A stretch of DNA of 18,510 nt, taken from DATACZ01 sp036258795. Lineage in GTDB: Bacteria; Actinomycetota; CADDZG01; JAHWKV01. Both the position numbers and the translations under genes were made by a program. A model generated the notes under the pieces. The model was given only the letters and a program-made list of their open reading frames with translations, did no database searches and had not been told where the DNA came from. The first letter of the stretch is position 1; each line of letters begins with the position of its first letter. The stretch lies in contig DATACZ010000193.1 in the NCBI GenBank assembly GCA_036258795.1, forward strand, positions 1 through 18,510. The letters run 5' to 3'. This document shows positions 1-6,813 of the stretch, one piece after another.

Positions 1-198
1 CGAAGATAAAGGTGGCTTTTACCTGTGGGCTTACGACGAGGTTCTGTCGATAGCCCCGGAGGCTCATCCCCTTTTGCCGATAAAACGTTTTTGCCCTTGA
101 AGTTGCCGTCAGGAGTTACCCCGTAATACTCGGTCGCCTCGGGGGCTATCGACAGAACCTCGTCGTAAGCCCACAGGTAAAAGCCACCTTCATCTTCG
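1..198. repeat. 63-bp inverted repeat at the window edge (arms 1-63 and 136-198)
   Basis: Bases 1-63 read on the plus strand match bases 198-136 read on the minus strand, with two differences: A8 against G, and G58 against C. The arms flank a 72-bp spacer (64-135). Both arms encode the same stretch of a YyaL-like protein (EDEGGFYLWAYDEV and following) in opposite directions. One difference changes Glu to Lys and the other is silent. An inverted duplicate of coding sequence exactly at the edge is typical of a chimeric or fold-back contig end. A real inverted duplication cannot be excluded from sequence alone. Confidence 0.9.
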
Positions 199-701
199 CG
201 GTCTGCTCCCTCGCCGCGATAAAAGCCCCCTCCCGGATCGGATAGGTCCCGTAGCAGGTACTCGAGAGTCTCGGAGGCGATCCTCCGGTAAAAGGGTTCC
301 TGTCGCAGTTGCCATGCATGGGTGTATACGCGGGCCAGCAGGGCGTTGTCAGAGAGCGTTTTCTCGAAGCTGGGAACCATCCATTGATCGTCCAGGGAGG
401 CGCCATGGAATCCTCCTCCCAGCTGGTCGTAGATGCCTCCGCGAGCCATTTGCCTCAAGGTGAGGTCCACAACCATCCCCGCTCGTGAGATATCGCGAAC
501 GGCACCTCGTAGCATGAGCTCGAGAACCGTCGGCCTCGGTAGCTTTGGGATTTCTTTAAATCCGCCGTTTTTCTCGTCGAAGGACGACTCATACGCGGTG
601 ATCCCGCGCGCCAGGAGTGCCGGGCTAGGGTGACCGCGCTTCAGAAGGCTGCCGCCCCTAGGGACCGGCTGTGTGATTTTTGATTGTGCGCCGGAGCCCA
701 T
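3..701 (-). CDS. Divergent, truncated YyaL/DUF255 family protein (C-terminal barrel part only)
   Basis: The minus-strand frame is open from an ATG at 701 to the window edge. From about 630 down to 75 it reads like the alpha/alpha-barrel part of YyaL (thioredoxin domain-containing, DUF255; related to SPATA20). Recognisable segments are GGFKEIPKLPRP, MARGGIYDQLGGGFH, WMVPSFEKTLSDNALLA, GGGFY, GGFYLWAYDEV and YYGVTPDGNFKGKNVL. The family normally starts with a thioredoxin-like domain carrying CHWCH. None is present upstream, where another gene lies, so the N-terminal third is missing. Usually conserved residues are also changed: PHFEKMLYD is PSFEKTLSD, and the DADS-type motif is RGEGADR. The ATG at 701 has no good ribosome-binding site, so the start is uncertain. 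Below about position 64 the frame is inverted-repeat sequence and should not be trusted. It may be a decaying gene or a specialised derivative; YyaL's biochemical role is not firmly known. Confidence 0.6.
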   Translation of the reverse strand, partial: MGSGAQSKITQPVPRGGSLLKRGHPSPALLARGITAYESSFDEKNGGFKEIPKLPRPTVLELMLRGAVRDISRAGMVVDLTLRQMARGGIYDQLGGGFHGASLDDQWMVPSFEKTLSDNALLARVYTHAWQLRQEPFYRRIASETLEYLLRDLSDPGGGFYRGEGADREDEGGFYLWAYDEVLSIAPEATEYYGVTPDGNFKGKNVLSAKGDEPPGLSTEPRRKPTGKSHLYL

Positions 702-768
702 GAAACAGGTGAATAAACTCGGGCCTGGTTACGTCCCCCGGCTTGAAGAAGAAGTGCCCGGCTTACGT

Positions 769-1185
769 CTAGGTGATTGTGTCGTAAACGTTGTTATGGG
801 CAGCCTTCCTGAGAGGAATCCGGTAGGACGTGACCCGCGGGCCGCTCCTAGTTCCAGCCTTGACCGGAAGGGCGGACATGTCCTGGTCCATTGGGTAGGA
901 GGTCACCCGGGTCGACTCCACCGAACCATGCTCAGCTGCACCTCCCCCGGTGAGGACCTTTCCCAACTCCTTGGTGCTTATGCCGCCCGGACGACCGCCG
1001 CCCGCCGTAGGCGTAAAACCGCCACCGCCGCCGGTCGGAGCACTGTAGGAGGCTCCCAACACCTTCTGCAGCTCGCGGGTCGATATGCCTTTGGGCTTGG
1101 CCGGTTGGGGTGCAGCAGGAGCTGGAGCGGACCCAGGCGCGGCCGCCTCTTCCCGCTTGGTGAGACGAGGACGCTTGAACGGCAT
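769..1185 (-). CDS. Hypothetical 138-aa protein with repeated GIST-x-EL-x-KVL motifs
   Basis: I do not recognise this family. The start is well supported: AAGGAGG lies five bases before the ATG at 1185. The protein begins basic (MPFKRPRLTKREE), followed by an Ala/Pro linker (about 15-32). The motif GISTRELQKVL is at 33-43 and GISTKELGKVL at 68-78, separated by a Gly-rich linker. RVTSY occurs twice, at 93-97 and 117-121. The motif copies use different codons (Ser TCG against AGC, Leu CTG against TTG), so the repetition is kept at the protein level. There is no signal peptide, membrane segment or cysteine. The layout of short motifs on flexible linkers suggests a scaffold or binding protein, but this is inference. 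It follows a 121-aa unknown gene by 69 bp on the same strand and may be co-transcribed with it and bioY. Two in-frame stops (TAG, then TAA two codons on) end it. Confidence 0.72.
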   Translation of the reverse strand: MPFKRPRLTKREEAAAPGSAPAPAAPQPAKPKGISTRELQKVLGASYSAPTGGGGGFTPTAGGGRPGGISTKELGKVLTGGGAAEHGSVESTRVTSYPMDQDMSALPVKAGTRSGPRVTSYRIPLRKAAHNNVYDTIT

Positions 1186-1254
1186 TACTTCCTCCTTAGA
1201 CTTGTCCTTCTAGACGCGTATTAATTTACTGCTTGTCGCGATGTTATGTGGTCT

Positions 1255-1620
1255 TCAGCCTTGCTTGCCTTCGGATTTCTCGGCAGCGGCTTCGCCGAGA
1301 GACCGGCTTCCCTCCGCCAGCTTCCCGTCAAGCGAAAGCTGTCCCTTGAACGCTGAGCGCATCTTGTTGACGGCCTCTTCCCGGTTGAAGGTGGGCTCGT
1401 TCGTGCCTTCGGAATAAGCTTCAAACCCCAGCTCGCCGCTGCCGCCACCCTCGAGGGCCTTGAAGTTCTCGCCAATCTCTTTCCTCGTTCCGCCCGTGTA
1501 GCCGCCCCGCTGCTCTTCACCCAGCTGATCGGCGGTTTCTGTCTGGCCGGACATGTCCCACAGGGCTCTTAGAGCCATTCGGGCATTCTCAGCGTCCTCC
1601 GGCATCTTCTCTTCTTCCAT
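1255..1620 (-). CDS. Hypothetical acidic 121-aa protein
   Basis: I do not recognise this protein. The ATG at 1620 is chosen because AGGGGAG lies eight bases upstream; a GTG nine bases earlier would leave no room for that site. The protein is hydrophilic, rich in Glu, Gly, Ala and Lys, with no cysteine, membrane segment or signal peptide. It contains MPEDAENARMALRALWDMSG near the N terminus and a second possibly helical block, NREEAVNKMRSAFKGQLSLDGKL, separated by a Gly-rich stretch. The C terminus (EGSRSLGEAAAEKSEGKQG) looks disordered. It lies between bioY and the 138-aa repeat protein, all on one strand. Base and codon use do not stand out from the neighbours. A small cytosolic accessory protein is the most that can be said. 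Confidence 0.68.
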   Translation of the reverse strand: MEEEKMPEDAENARMALRALWDMSGQTETADQLGEEQRGGYTGGTRKEIGENFKALEGGGSGELGFEAYSEGTNEPTFNREEAVNKMRSAFKGQLSLDGKLAEGSRSLGEAAAEKSEGKQG

Positions 1621-1635
1621 GGCAGACACTCCCCT

Positions 1636-1659
1636 CTAGGCCGTGACTTCCCTAGACAT
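1636..1659 (-). CDS. Possible 7-codon leader ORF (MSREVTA)
   Basis: AAAGGGGGT lies four bases before an ATG at 1659, which opens a frame of seven codons ending in TAG. This is 15 bases before the start of the 121-aa gene and in the same frame as it. The site could be a translated leader peptide coupled to the next gene, or an older start of that gene now interrupted by an amber codon. It may also be chance. Confidence 0.25.
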   Translation of the reverse strand: MSREVTA

Positions 1660-1721
1660 GCTACCCCCTTTGGGCTTGACGACACTCCGGCACCTTTGAC
1701 GGATGCTTCGTAACGCCGGCC

Positions 1722-2306
1722 TCAGGAACGAAGGCGGCTCACCAGCTTCCATGCGGCGGGCAGTGCCGCCGAAGCCAGCAAGGCCTTGAGCGCGTCTCCA
1801 AGGAGGAAGGGGTAAAGGCCGAGCTCCAGCGTTCTGGCCATGTCCGCGTCCAGGACCCTCGAAAGCCAAAGCAGCCCGAACAGGTAGATGATTAGGCTGC
1901 CTGCCAGCATCGCTAGGATCGACGATGAGAGCTTCTTGTCCCACCCGCGCTGGGCCAGAATCCCGACCACCGCGGCCGCCACCACGAAACCAACCAGATA
2001 TCCACCGGTAGGGCCCTGAACCACCTCCCAGCCACGCTGCCCGCCTGCGTATACCGGCACTCCCGCGGCTCCTACCAACAGATAAAGAAACGATGACGAC
2101 AGCCCCCGCCACGCTCCCAGGGATGCCCCCACCAGCAGCACCCCGAAGGTCTGCCCGGTGATGGGCACGGGGGTGAAGGGAAGCGGTACTCGGATTTGCG
2201 CGGCGAGGGACACGAGCACCACCCCAGAGAAAATCAGCACTGCGTCGGCGGCCATGCCCTTCTTTCTGATCGCCGCTTCACCCAGGGTTGCCGCCGCTTG
2301 TGCCAA
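1722..2306 (-). CDS. bioY: BioY, substrate-binding subunit of an ECF-type biotin transporter
   Basis: This is a 194-aa integral membrane protein of normal BioY length. It binds biotin and works alone or with the shared ECF energising module (AT units), which is not encoded in this window. Family signatures are VPITGQTFGVLLVG (47-60), the GPTGGYLVGF motif (98-107) and the C-terminal GLYPFLLGDALKALLA segment (163-178). About six hydrophobic segments can be seen. The start is taken as TTG at 2306, preceded by AAAGGCAGAGA; an ATG at 2255 has no properly spaced ribosome-binding site and would cut into the first helix. It lies 77 bp downstream of the isocitrate-lyase family gene on the same strand. 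No biotin biosynthesis gene or recognisable BirA/BioR operator is nearby, so salvage is the likely role. Confidence 0.95.
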   Translation of the reverse strand: MAQAAATLGEAAIRKKGMAADAVLIFSGVVLVSLAAQIRVPLPFTPVPITGQTFGVLLVGASLGAWRGLSSSFLYLLVGAAGVPVYAGGQRGWEVVQGPTGGYLVGFVVAAAVVGILAQRGWDKKLSSSILAMLAGSLIIYLFGLLWLSRVLDADMARTLELGLYPFLLGDALKALLASAALPAAWKLVSRLRS

Positions 2307-2383
2307 TCTCTGCCTTTCTTGCCTTCCCCGACCCGGTATATCGACGCTACTGCGATGGGCCTTCAGTGGACCCTCCGCCGATG

Positions 2384-3283
2384 TTAGTCCCGGTACCGGT
2401 CTTCCAAGCTCTTGTGCCGGTCTAGATCAACCACCGGCTCGAATTCCTTGAATGAGACCACCAAGTCCAGATCATCTCGCAGGGTGCTCTTCTCCCGCAG
2501 CACCTCGAGGGCCCTGTTCACCGCTTTGGTTGCCGCAAAGAGCGCGGTCAACGGCGTCACGACCAGGTCGAAGCCGAGCTGGTGAAGCTGACTCTTGGAA
2601 AGCAACGGCGTTAAGCCACCCTCGATCATGTTGGCGACACGGACGGCTCCTCCCACCTGTGACGCCACCTTCTCCAGATCCTGGATGCTTCGCGGAGCCT
2701 CCACAAATATCGCGTCGGCACCCAAGTCTCTCGCCATGCAAGCCCTGGTGATGGCCTCATCGATGCCCTCTGCACCCAGAGCGTCGGTTCGGGCTACGAG
2801 AAAGAGATCCACGCCTTTGGCTCGAAGATCGATCACCGCTCGAAGCTTGGCCAGCCACTCCCCTCTTTCAACCACCCTTTTCCCGGCAAAGTGCCCGCAT
2901 TTCTTGGGCCACACCTGATCCTCGAGAAAGATCCCTGCCGCACCCGCCCCATAAAGCATTTCGGCGGTTCTGATTGTGTTCAGAGGATTGCCATAGCCCG
3001 TGTCGGCATCCACTATCACCGGTGCCTCGGTGTTGTTGCAGATGGACCGAGCCGTCTCAGCTATCTCCGTCTGAGTCAGGTAACCGTAGTCAGGGGCTCC
3101 CAGCCTGGAGGCCGAGACGGAGTATCCCGAGACGAACAAGACTTCAAAACCGCATCTCGTCGCCAGACGCGTGGTCAGGGCATCGTAGACGCCGGGCATG
3201 ACGACCGTCTCGCCTGAGGCCAGAAGCGTCCGGATCGCCTCCGCTGGAGATGCCACCTGCACTTCCTCCCCTAGGGCATCCAT
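2384..3283 (-). CDS. Isocitrate lyase/PEP mutase superfamily enzyme (oxaloacetate decarboxylase or 2-methylisocitrate lyase-like)
   Basis: This 299-aa TIM-barrel enzyme belongs to the family that makes or breaks C-C or P-C bonds next to a 2-oxo acid. The Mg-binding region is DADTGYG (92-98), and the catalytic loop is EDQVWPKKCGH (121-131), with Cys129 in the KKCGH signature of lyases. LVARTDA, VEAPRS and ANMIEGG follow in family order. The length fits PrpB and the oxaloacetate decarboxylase group rather than isocitrate lyase proper, which is longer. The exact substrate cannot be read from the sequence. ATG at 3283 is preferred over a GTG at 3307, which has no ribosome-binding site. The gene is divergent from the PBP gene (96 bp apart) and heads a minus-strand run with bioY. 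No prpC or prpD is nearby, which weakens a methylcitrate-cycle assignment. Confidence 0.88.
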   Translation of the reverse strand: MDALGEEVQVASPAEAIRTLLASGETVVMPGVYDALTTRLATRCGFEVLFVSGYSVSASRLGAPDYGYLTQTEIAETARSICNNTEAPVIVDADTGYGNPLNTIRTAEMLYGAGAAGIFLEDQVWPKKCGHFAGKRVVERGEWLAKLRAVIDLRAKGVDLFLVARTDALGAEGIDEAITRACMARDLGADAIFVEAPRSIQDLEKVASQVGGAVRVANMIEGGLTPLLSKSQLHQLGFDLVVTPLTALFAATKAVNRALEVLREKSTLRDDLDLVVSFKEFEPVVDLDRHKSLEDRYRD

Positions 3284-3379
3284 TCTTAGCCGCCTACCGG
3301 CGCCCACGCGGTGGGTGGCTCGTGAAAAAAGTAGCGATCACAGCGTCATCCCAGAAGCTTCGCGAATATCCTAGTATCG

Positions 3380-5590
3380 ATGGCGCTCTCCCCACGGCTG
3401 CCCGAGATCCGTCGCGAGCCCCTCGACATCGCGATTGCATCCGGCATCGTCCTTATCGGAATCCCAGTTTTGCTCGCCGGTTTGGTGGCCGCGGGCTTCT
3501 ACATGTACTTCATAAAGCTCTCTCCACCGGTGAGTATCCCCGAGCCGCAGCTGGTGTCGGAAGCTAGCTCGAGCCACATCTACGCCGCCGACGGCTCACT
3601 GATTGCCACCCTGCGGGGGGCCCACTACCGGGTACCCATCTCGATCCGGCAAATGCCGCAGCATGTGAAAGATGCAGCCGTGGCGGCGGAGGACGCCCGC
3701 TTCTACCAGCACTCCGGGGTCGATGCCAGGGCTGTTCTCCGGGCACTCAGGGCGGACTTCATCGCCGGAGCTGCAGTTCAGGGTGGGTCAACCATTACCC
3801 AGCAGTACGTGAAGAACGCGTACGTGGGCAAAGAGCGCACCTGGATGAGGAAGATCAAGGAAGCGCAGATCGCTTCCCAGCTGGAACGGACCAACTCAAA
3901 GCAAAAGATCCTCGAGCGCTATCTGAACACGGTCTACTTTGGCCGGGGAGCTTATGGGATCGAGGCTGCCGCCAAGGTCTACTTCGACAAAGGAGCCAAG
4001 GACCTTACGGTCTCGGAAGCCGCTCAGCTGGTGGGGCTCATTCCTGCGCCGGTCAGGTTCTCTCCCAACACCCAGCCGTCCAGGGCCGAGGACCGCCGAC
4101 TCGACGTAATCAGCCGGATGGAGCAACAAGGTTTCCTATCCGGTGGAGAGGCTCAACAAGCCAGGGCGGAGAGGCCGGCGTTCAAGGAGGCCAAACCTTC
4201 GGAGGAGGTCTTCAAATATCCCTGGTTCGTCGACGCGGTCAAACGCTACCTGTTTCACAAGTATGGTGCTACGACGGTCTACAACGGTGGCCTGGAGATC
4301 CACACCTCCCTCGACCCCCGGCTCCAGGATCTAGCCGAGAAGGCCGTCAAGCAGGCGCTCCCCGCTCCCACCGATCCATACGCCTCCCTCGTGTCCCTTG
4401 AATCGGGAACCGGATACGTAAAAGCCATGGTGGGAGGACGGAACTTCGAGGAAGAGAAGTACAACATCGCAATCCAGGGACGCCGTCAGCCAGGATCGTC
4501 ATTCAAGCCTTTCGTATTGGTCAGCGCTTTAGAGTCCGGAATGCTGCCGGGCAACACGTTCAGCGGACCGTCCACGATTTGCATCACGGGATGGCGGCCA
4601 AAGTGTCAGGTGAACAACTTCGACCGGGCAGGCTTTGGCCGGATCACCCTGGAGCAAGCCACGATCAACTCGGTCAACACGGTATTTGCTCAGGTGGTCA
4701 TGAGGGTGGGTCCCAAGGAGGTCGTTGCCACAGCTAAGCGAATGGGAGTTCCCGGGCCGCGCTGGCTACCCAGGATCTCGGGCTGCAGGCCGACTAAGGA
4801 AATTACGTGCGGCACTCGTATCGATGCCGTCCCTGCGCTCGCCCTGGGATCGGAGGAAGTAACGCCCCTCGAGATGGCGTCGGCCTTTGGAACCCTCTCA
4901 GCTCGGGGAGTCTACCGAGAGCCCAAGGTTGTCACCAAGGTTGTGAATTCGGACGGTGAGGTGCTGGAAGAAGGACCTGCCCGGGGCAGACGAGCGCTGG
5001 AGGTGGAGATTGCCGATAACGCCAACGCAATCATGCAAAAGGTCATCACCAGCGGCACAGGAACCCGAGCAAACATTGGGCGTCCCGTAGCCGGCAAGAC
5101 CGGAACAGCGCAGGACTTCCAGAATGCTTGGTTCGTCGGATACACCCCAGAGGTATCCACTGCCGTGTGGGTTGGCTTCAAAGAGAGAAACCGTCCTCTC
5201 ACGAACATCAGGGGCGTGGGCAGAGTAACCGGGGGAAGTTTCCCCGCCATCATCTGGTCGAATTACATGAAGGCTGCTCTGGACTCGGTGCCCCCTAGCG
5301 AGTTCGCCGAGCCCTTGCCCCTCCAGAAACTCGAGCTGCCCCACCGCCCGGGCCCAGGCTTGGCCCCCTTCCCTCTGAGCACCTTTGAAACGAAGCCCCT
5401 GGACGAGCCTCTTTATTCTCCGCCTCCCACTTTCGACGCCGACCCTCCCTACCCCAGTCCTAACGCCAATCCGCAACCACCGGCGCCTGGTGGCACCGGC
5501 CTTCTGCAGCAGCTCCTGGGCGGAAAGCAGACGCCACCTCCGTCGCCAACGCCCTCACCGGGGAGGGAGCCGGAGCCGTCGCCTCCATAG
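3380..5590 (+). CDS. Class A penicillin-binding protein (glycosyltransferase plus transpeptidase)
   Basis: This 736-aa bifunctional peptidoglycan synthase is anchored by one N-terminal membrane segment (about 17-45), with the rest outside the membrane. The GT51 domain (about 65-250) shows EDARFYQHSGVD with catalytic Glu104, then QGGSTITQQYVKN (134-146), RKIKEA (157-162) and KILERYLNTVYFGRGAYG (176-193). The transpeptidase domain has the acyl-enzyme Ser373 in SSFK, SVN at 431-433 and KTGT at 573-576, so both activities look intact. Four cysteines (401, 409, 469, 477) flank the SVN motif and could form extracellular disulfides. The C terminus (about 640-736) is Pro/Ser-rich with no PASTA domain. 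ATG 3380 places the membrane segment correctly, although the ribosome-binding site is weak. The gene converges on a membrane protease gene with a 20-bp gap. Similar proteins are called PBP1a or PonA. Confidence 0.95.
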   Translation: MALSPRLPEIRREPLDIAIASGIVLIGIPVLLAGLVAAGFYMYFIKLSPPVSIPEPQLVSEASSSHIYAADGSLIATLRGAHYRVPISIRQMPQHVKDAAVAAEDARFYQHSGVDARAVLRALRADFIAGAAVQGGSTITQQYVKNAYVGKERTWMRKIKEAQIASQLERTNSKQKILERYLNTVYFGRGAYGIEAAAKVYFDKGAKDLTVSEAAQLVGLIPAPVRFSPNTQPSRAEDRRLDVISRMEQQGFLSGGEAQQARAERPAFKEAKPSEEVFKYPWFVDAVKRYLFHKYGATTVYNGGLEIHTSLDPRLQDLAEKAVKQALPAPTDPYASLVSLESGTGYVKAMVGGRNFEEEKYNIAIQGRRQPGSSFKPFVLVSALESGMLPGNTFSGPSTICITGWRPKCQVNNFDRAGFGRITLEQATINSVNTVFAQVVMRVGPKEVVATAKRMGVPGPRWLPRISGCRPTKEITCGTRIDAVPALALGSEEVTPLEMASAFGTLSARGVYREPKVVTKVVNSDGEVLEEGPARGRRALEVEIADNANAIMQKVITSGTGTRANIGRPVAGKTGTAQDFQNAWFVGYTPEVSTAVWVGFKERNRPLTNIRGVGRVTGGSFPAIIWSNYMKAALDSVPPSEFAEPLPLQKLELPHRPGPGLAPFPLSTFETKPLDEPLYSPPPTFDADPPYPSPNANPQPPAPGGTGLLQQLLGGKQTPPPSPTPSPGREPEPSPP

Positions 5591-5610
5591 AGCGGAACGA
5601 AGAACCGAAA

Positions 5611-6654
5611 TTACCCTGGCGGCGCCTCGGCGCCGCCGTCTGGCTGGGGCGGGGGCGAAGGAGTCTGTACCCTGCCGGTCGGCGAAGGCCTTACTGTGCT
5701 GCGCGGAGATGGGCTAGGCGAGGGGCTCGCGCTCTTTTGAGGACAGCGAACGACCTCTACGCAGGCAAGTTCTATCGGCACAGCCACATTTGCCGAGGGG
5801 TCTGTCCCGGACACCGGCGGCTTGATGGACAGCACGCCCAGAACCCTTCCATCTCGGTTTAACAGGGGACCCCCGGAATAGTGAGCTGGAGCTACTACGT
5901 CCGTGACCATTGAAACGGCGGTTACCTCCTTTAGCACTCCCGAGATAGCGCTCCCAGAGGTGCCCTTCGCAGTGCCCGCCGCCCACACCGGCTCGCCCGG
6001 CTTTGGCGGCTCACTTGCAAAACGAAGCGCTCTTGCACCGCCGCCCTTATAGATGATCAGGGCTAGATCTCGAGATGGGTCGGCCGAATAGACCTCCGAT
6101 TGAAGCTGTGTCCCGGAAAGGCGCACCCGGACCGTCTTGGACTCCCCAATAGCACCTTCCACCAGGTGGTGATTGGTGAGGACCCAGGCCTCATCCCCGG
6201 TGTTATTGATCACAAACCCGGAGCCCACAGTGGGTGCTCCGGCGGCGTCGACGCCTTCGATAACGGCGAGCGAGGGACCTACAATGCCGAGGAGCTCCTG
6301 GAGAATTGCCCGCGACTCGTCCTCCGCGCTCGGCCGCACGCTCGAGCTCTTGAACTCGGAGGACCCCTCGGCGGCACTCCCCGACTGTTGAAGCTTTTGG
6401 TCTACCTTTCTGCTCAGCTCCTCCTGTGACTTGATCAATCGCTCCTCTACACCATTGAGCTGCCCCTGGTAGATCGCGAAGAAGATAAGTCCGGACAAGC
6501 CGGCACCCAGGGCAAACATGAGAATCCAGATGGCGAGGGAAACCACCGTCCTAGGCATCATCAGGTCGACAATCTCTTCCCGGCCTTTTTCCGTGAAAAG
6601 GTCGGGACGGCGCTGCCCCTGACCTCGATAAGGCGGCGGCTGGCTCGACTGCAT
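5611..6654 (-). CDS. Membrane-anchored trypsin-like (HtrA-type) serine protease without PDZ domain
   Basis: The protein has 347 aa. It begins with a short Pro/Arg-rich cytosolic part, then one membrane segment (about 37-62) and a helical, probably coiled stretch (about 65-90). A chymotrypsin-fold domain follows (about 120-300). The triad reads His163 in TNHHLV, Asp196 in SRDLAL and Ser260 in HYSGGPLL. The usual GNSGGP is replaced by HYSGGP, which alters the oxyanion-loop side of the serine. Cys298 and Cys304 may pair. Instead of a PDZ domain there is a Pro/Ser-rich tail (about 307-347). The ATG at 6654 follows GTAGGATCG and removes an unlikely 47-residue extension. It is most like DegP/HtrA-type envelope proteases of actinobacteria, acting outside the membrane; the substrate is unknown. 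It converges on the PBP gene and diverges from sat. Confidence 0.85.
   Translation of the reverse strand: MQSSQPPPYRGQGQRRPDLFTEKGREEIVDLMMPRTVVSLAIWILMFALGAGLSGLIFFAIYQGQLNGVEERLIKSQEELSRKVDQKLQQSGSAAEGSSEFKSSSVRPSAEDESRAILQELLGIVGPSLAVIEGVDAAGAPTVGSGFVINNTGDEAWVLTNHHLVEGAIGESKTVRVRLSGTQLQSEVYSADPSRDLALIIYKGGGARALRFASEPPKPGEPVWAAGTAKGTSGSAISGVLKEVTAVSMVTDVVAPAHYSGGPLLNRDGRVLGVLSIKPPVSGTDPSANVAVPIELACVEVVRCPQKSASPSPSPSPRSTVRPSPTGRVQTPSPPPQPDGGAEAPPG
5618..5637. repeat. Perfect GC-rich palindrome at the convergent gene ends
   Basis: GGCGGCGCC, a two-base centre TC, then GGCGCCGCC form a perfect 9-bp inverted repeat, 28 bp past the PBP stop and inside the last codons of the protease gene. Transcripts from either side would form a stable hairpin. 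No T-run follows on either strand, so a standard intrinsic terminator is not shown; a stabilising 3' hairpin or Rho-linked termination zone is possible. Confidence 0.5.
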
Positions 6655-6813
6655 GCCATCGATCCTACAGGCCAGGGGGAGCACGGTCCGTAAATTGCGC
6701 TGGCTGCTGCTTTTCGACGCCCAGGCGGTCCGAAGGTATTGTTTTAGCTTGATTCGCGCGTTGATTTGGGCGCGCCGCTCTGGTGTCCTCGACAATTCCG
6801 GTTAGGAGTCGCC

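Noticed and set aside
665..762. Open stretch after the TAG and TAA that end the 138-aa gene (reads AGHFFFKPGDVTRPEFIHLF and on)
   Set aside because: It is in frame with the 138-aa gene but has two stops before it and no start codon of its own with a ribosome-binding site. Read-through of both stops is unlikely.
673..1224. Plus-strand 183-codon frame opposite the 138-aa gene
   Set aside because: It lies antisense to a gene with a strong ribosome-binding site; the composition is Arg/Ser/Leu-rich like a shadow frame and no domain is visible.
4898..5476. 192-codon minus-strand frame inside the PBP gene
   Set aside because: It is a shadow of the well-supported transpeptidase coding frame and has no recognisable domain.
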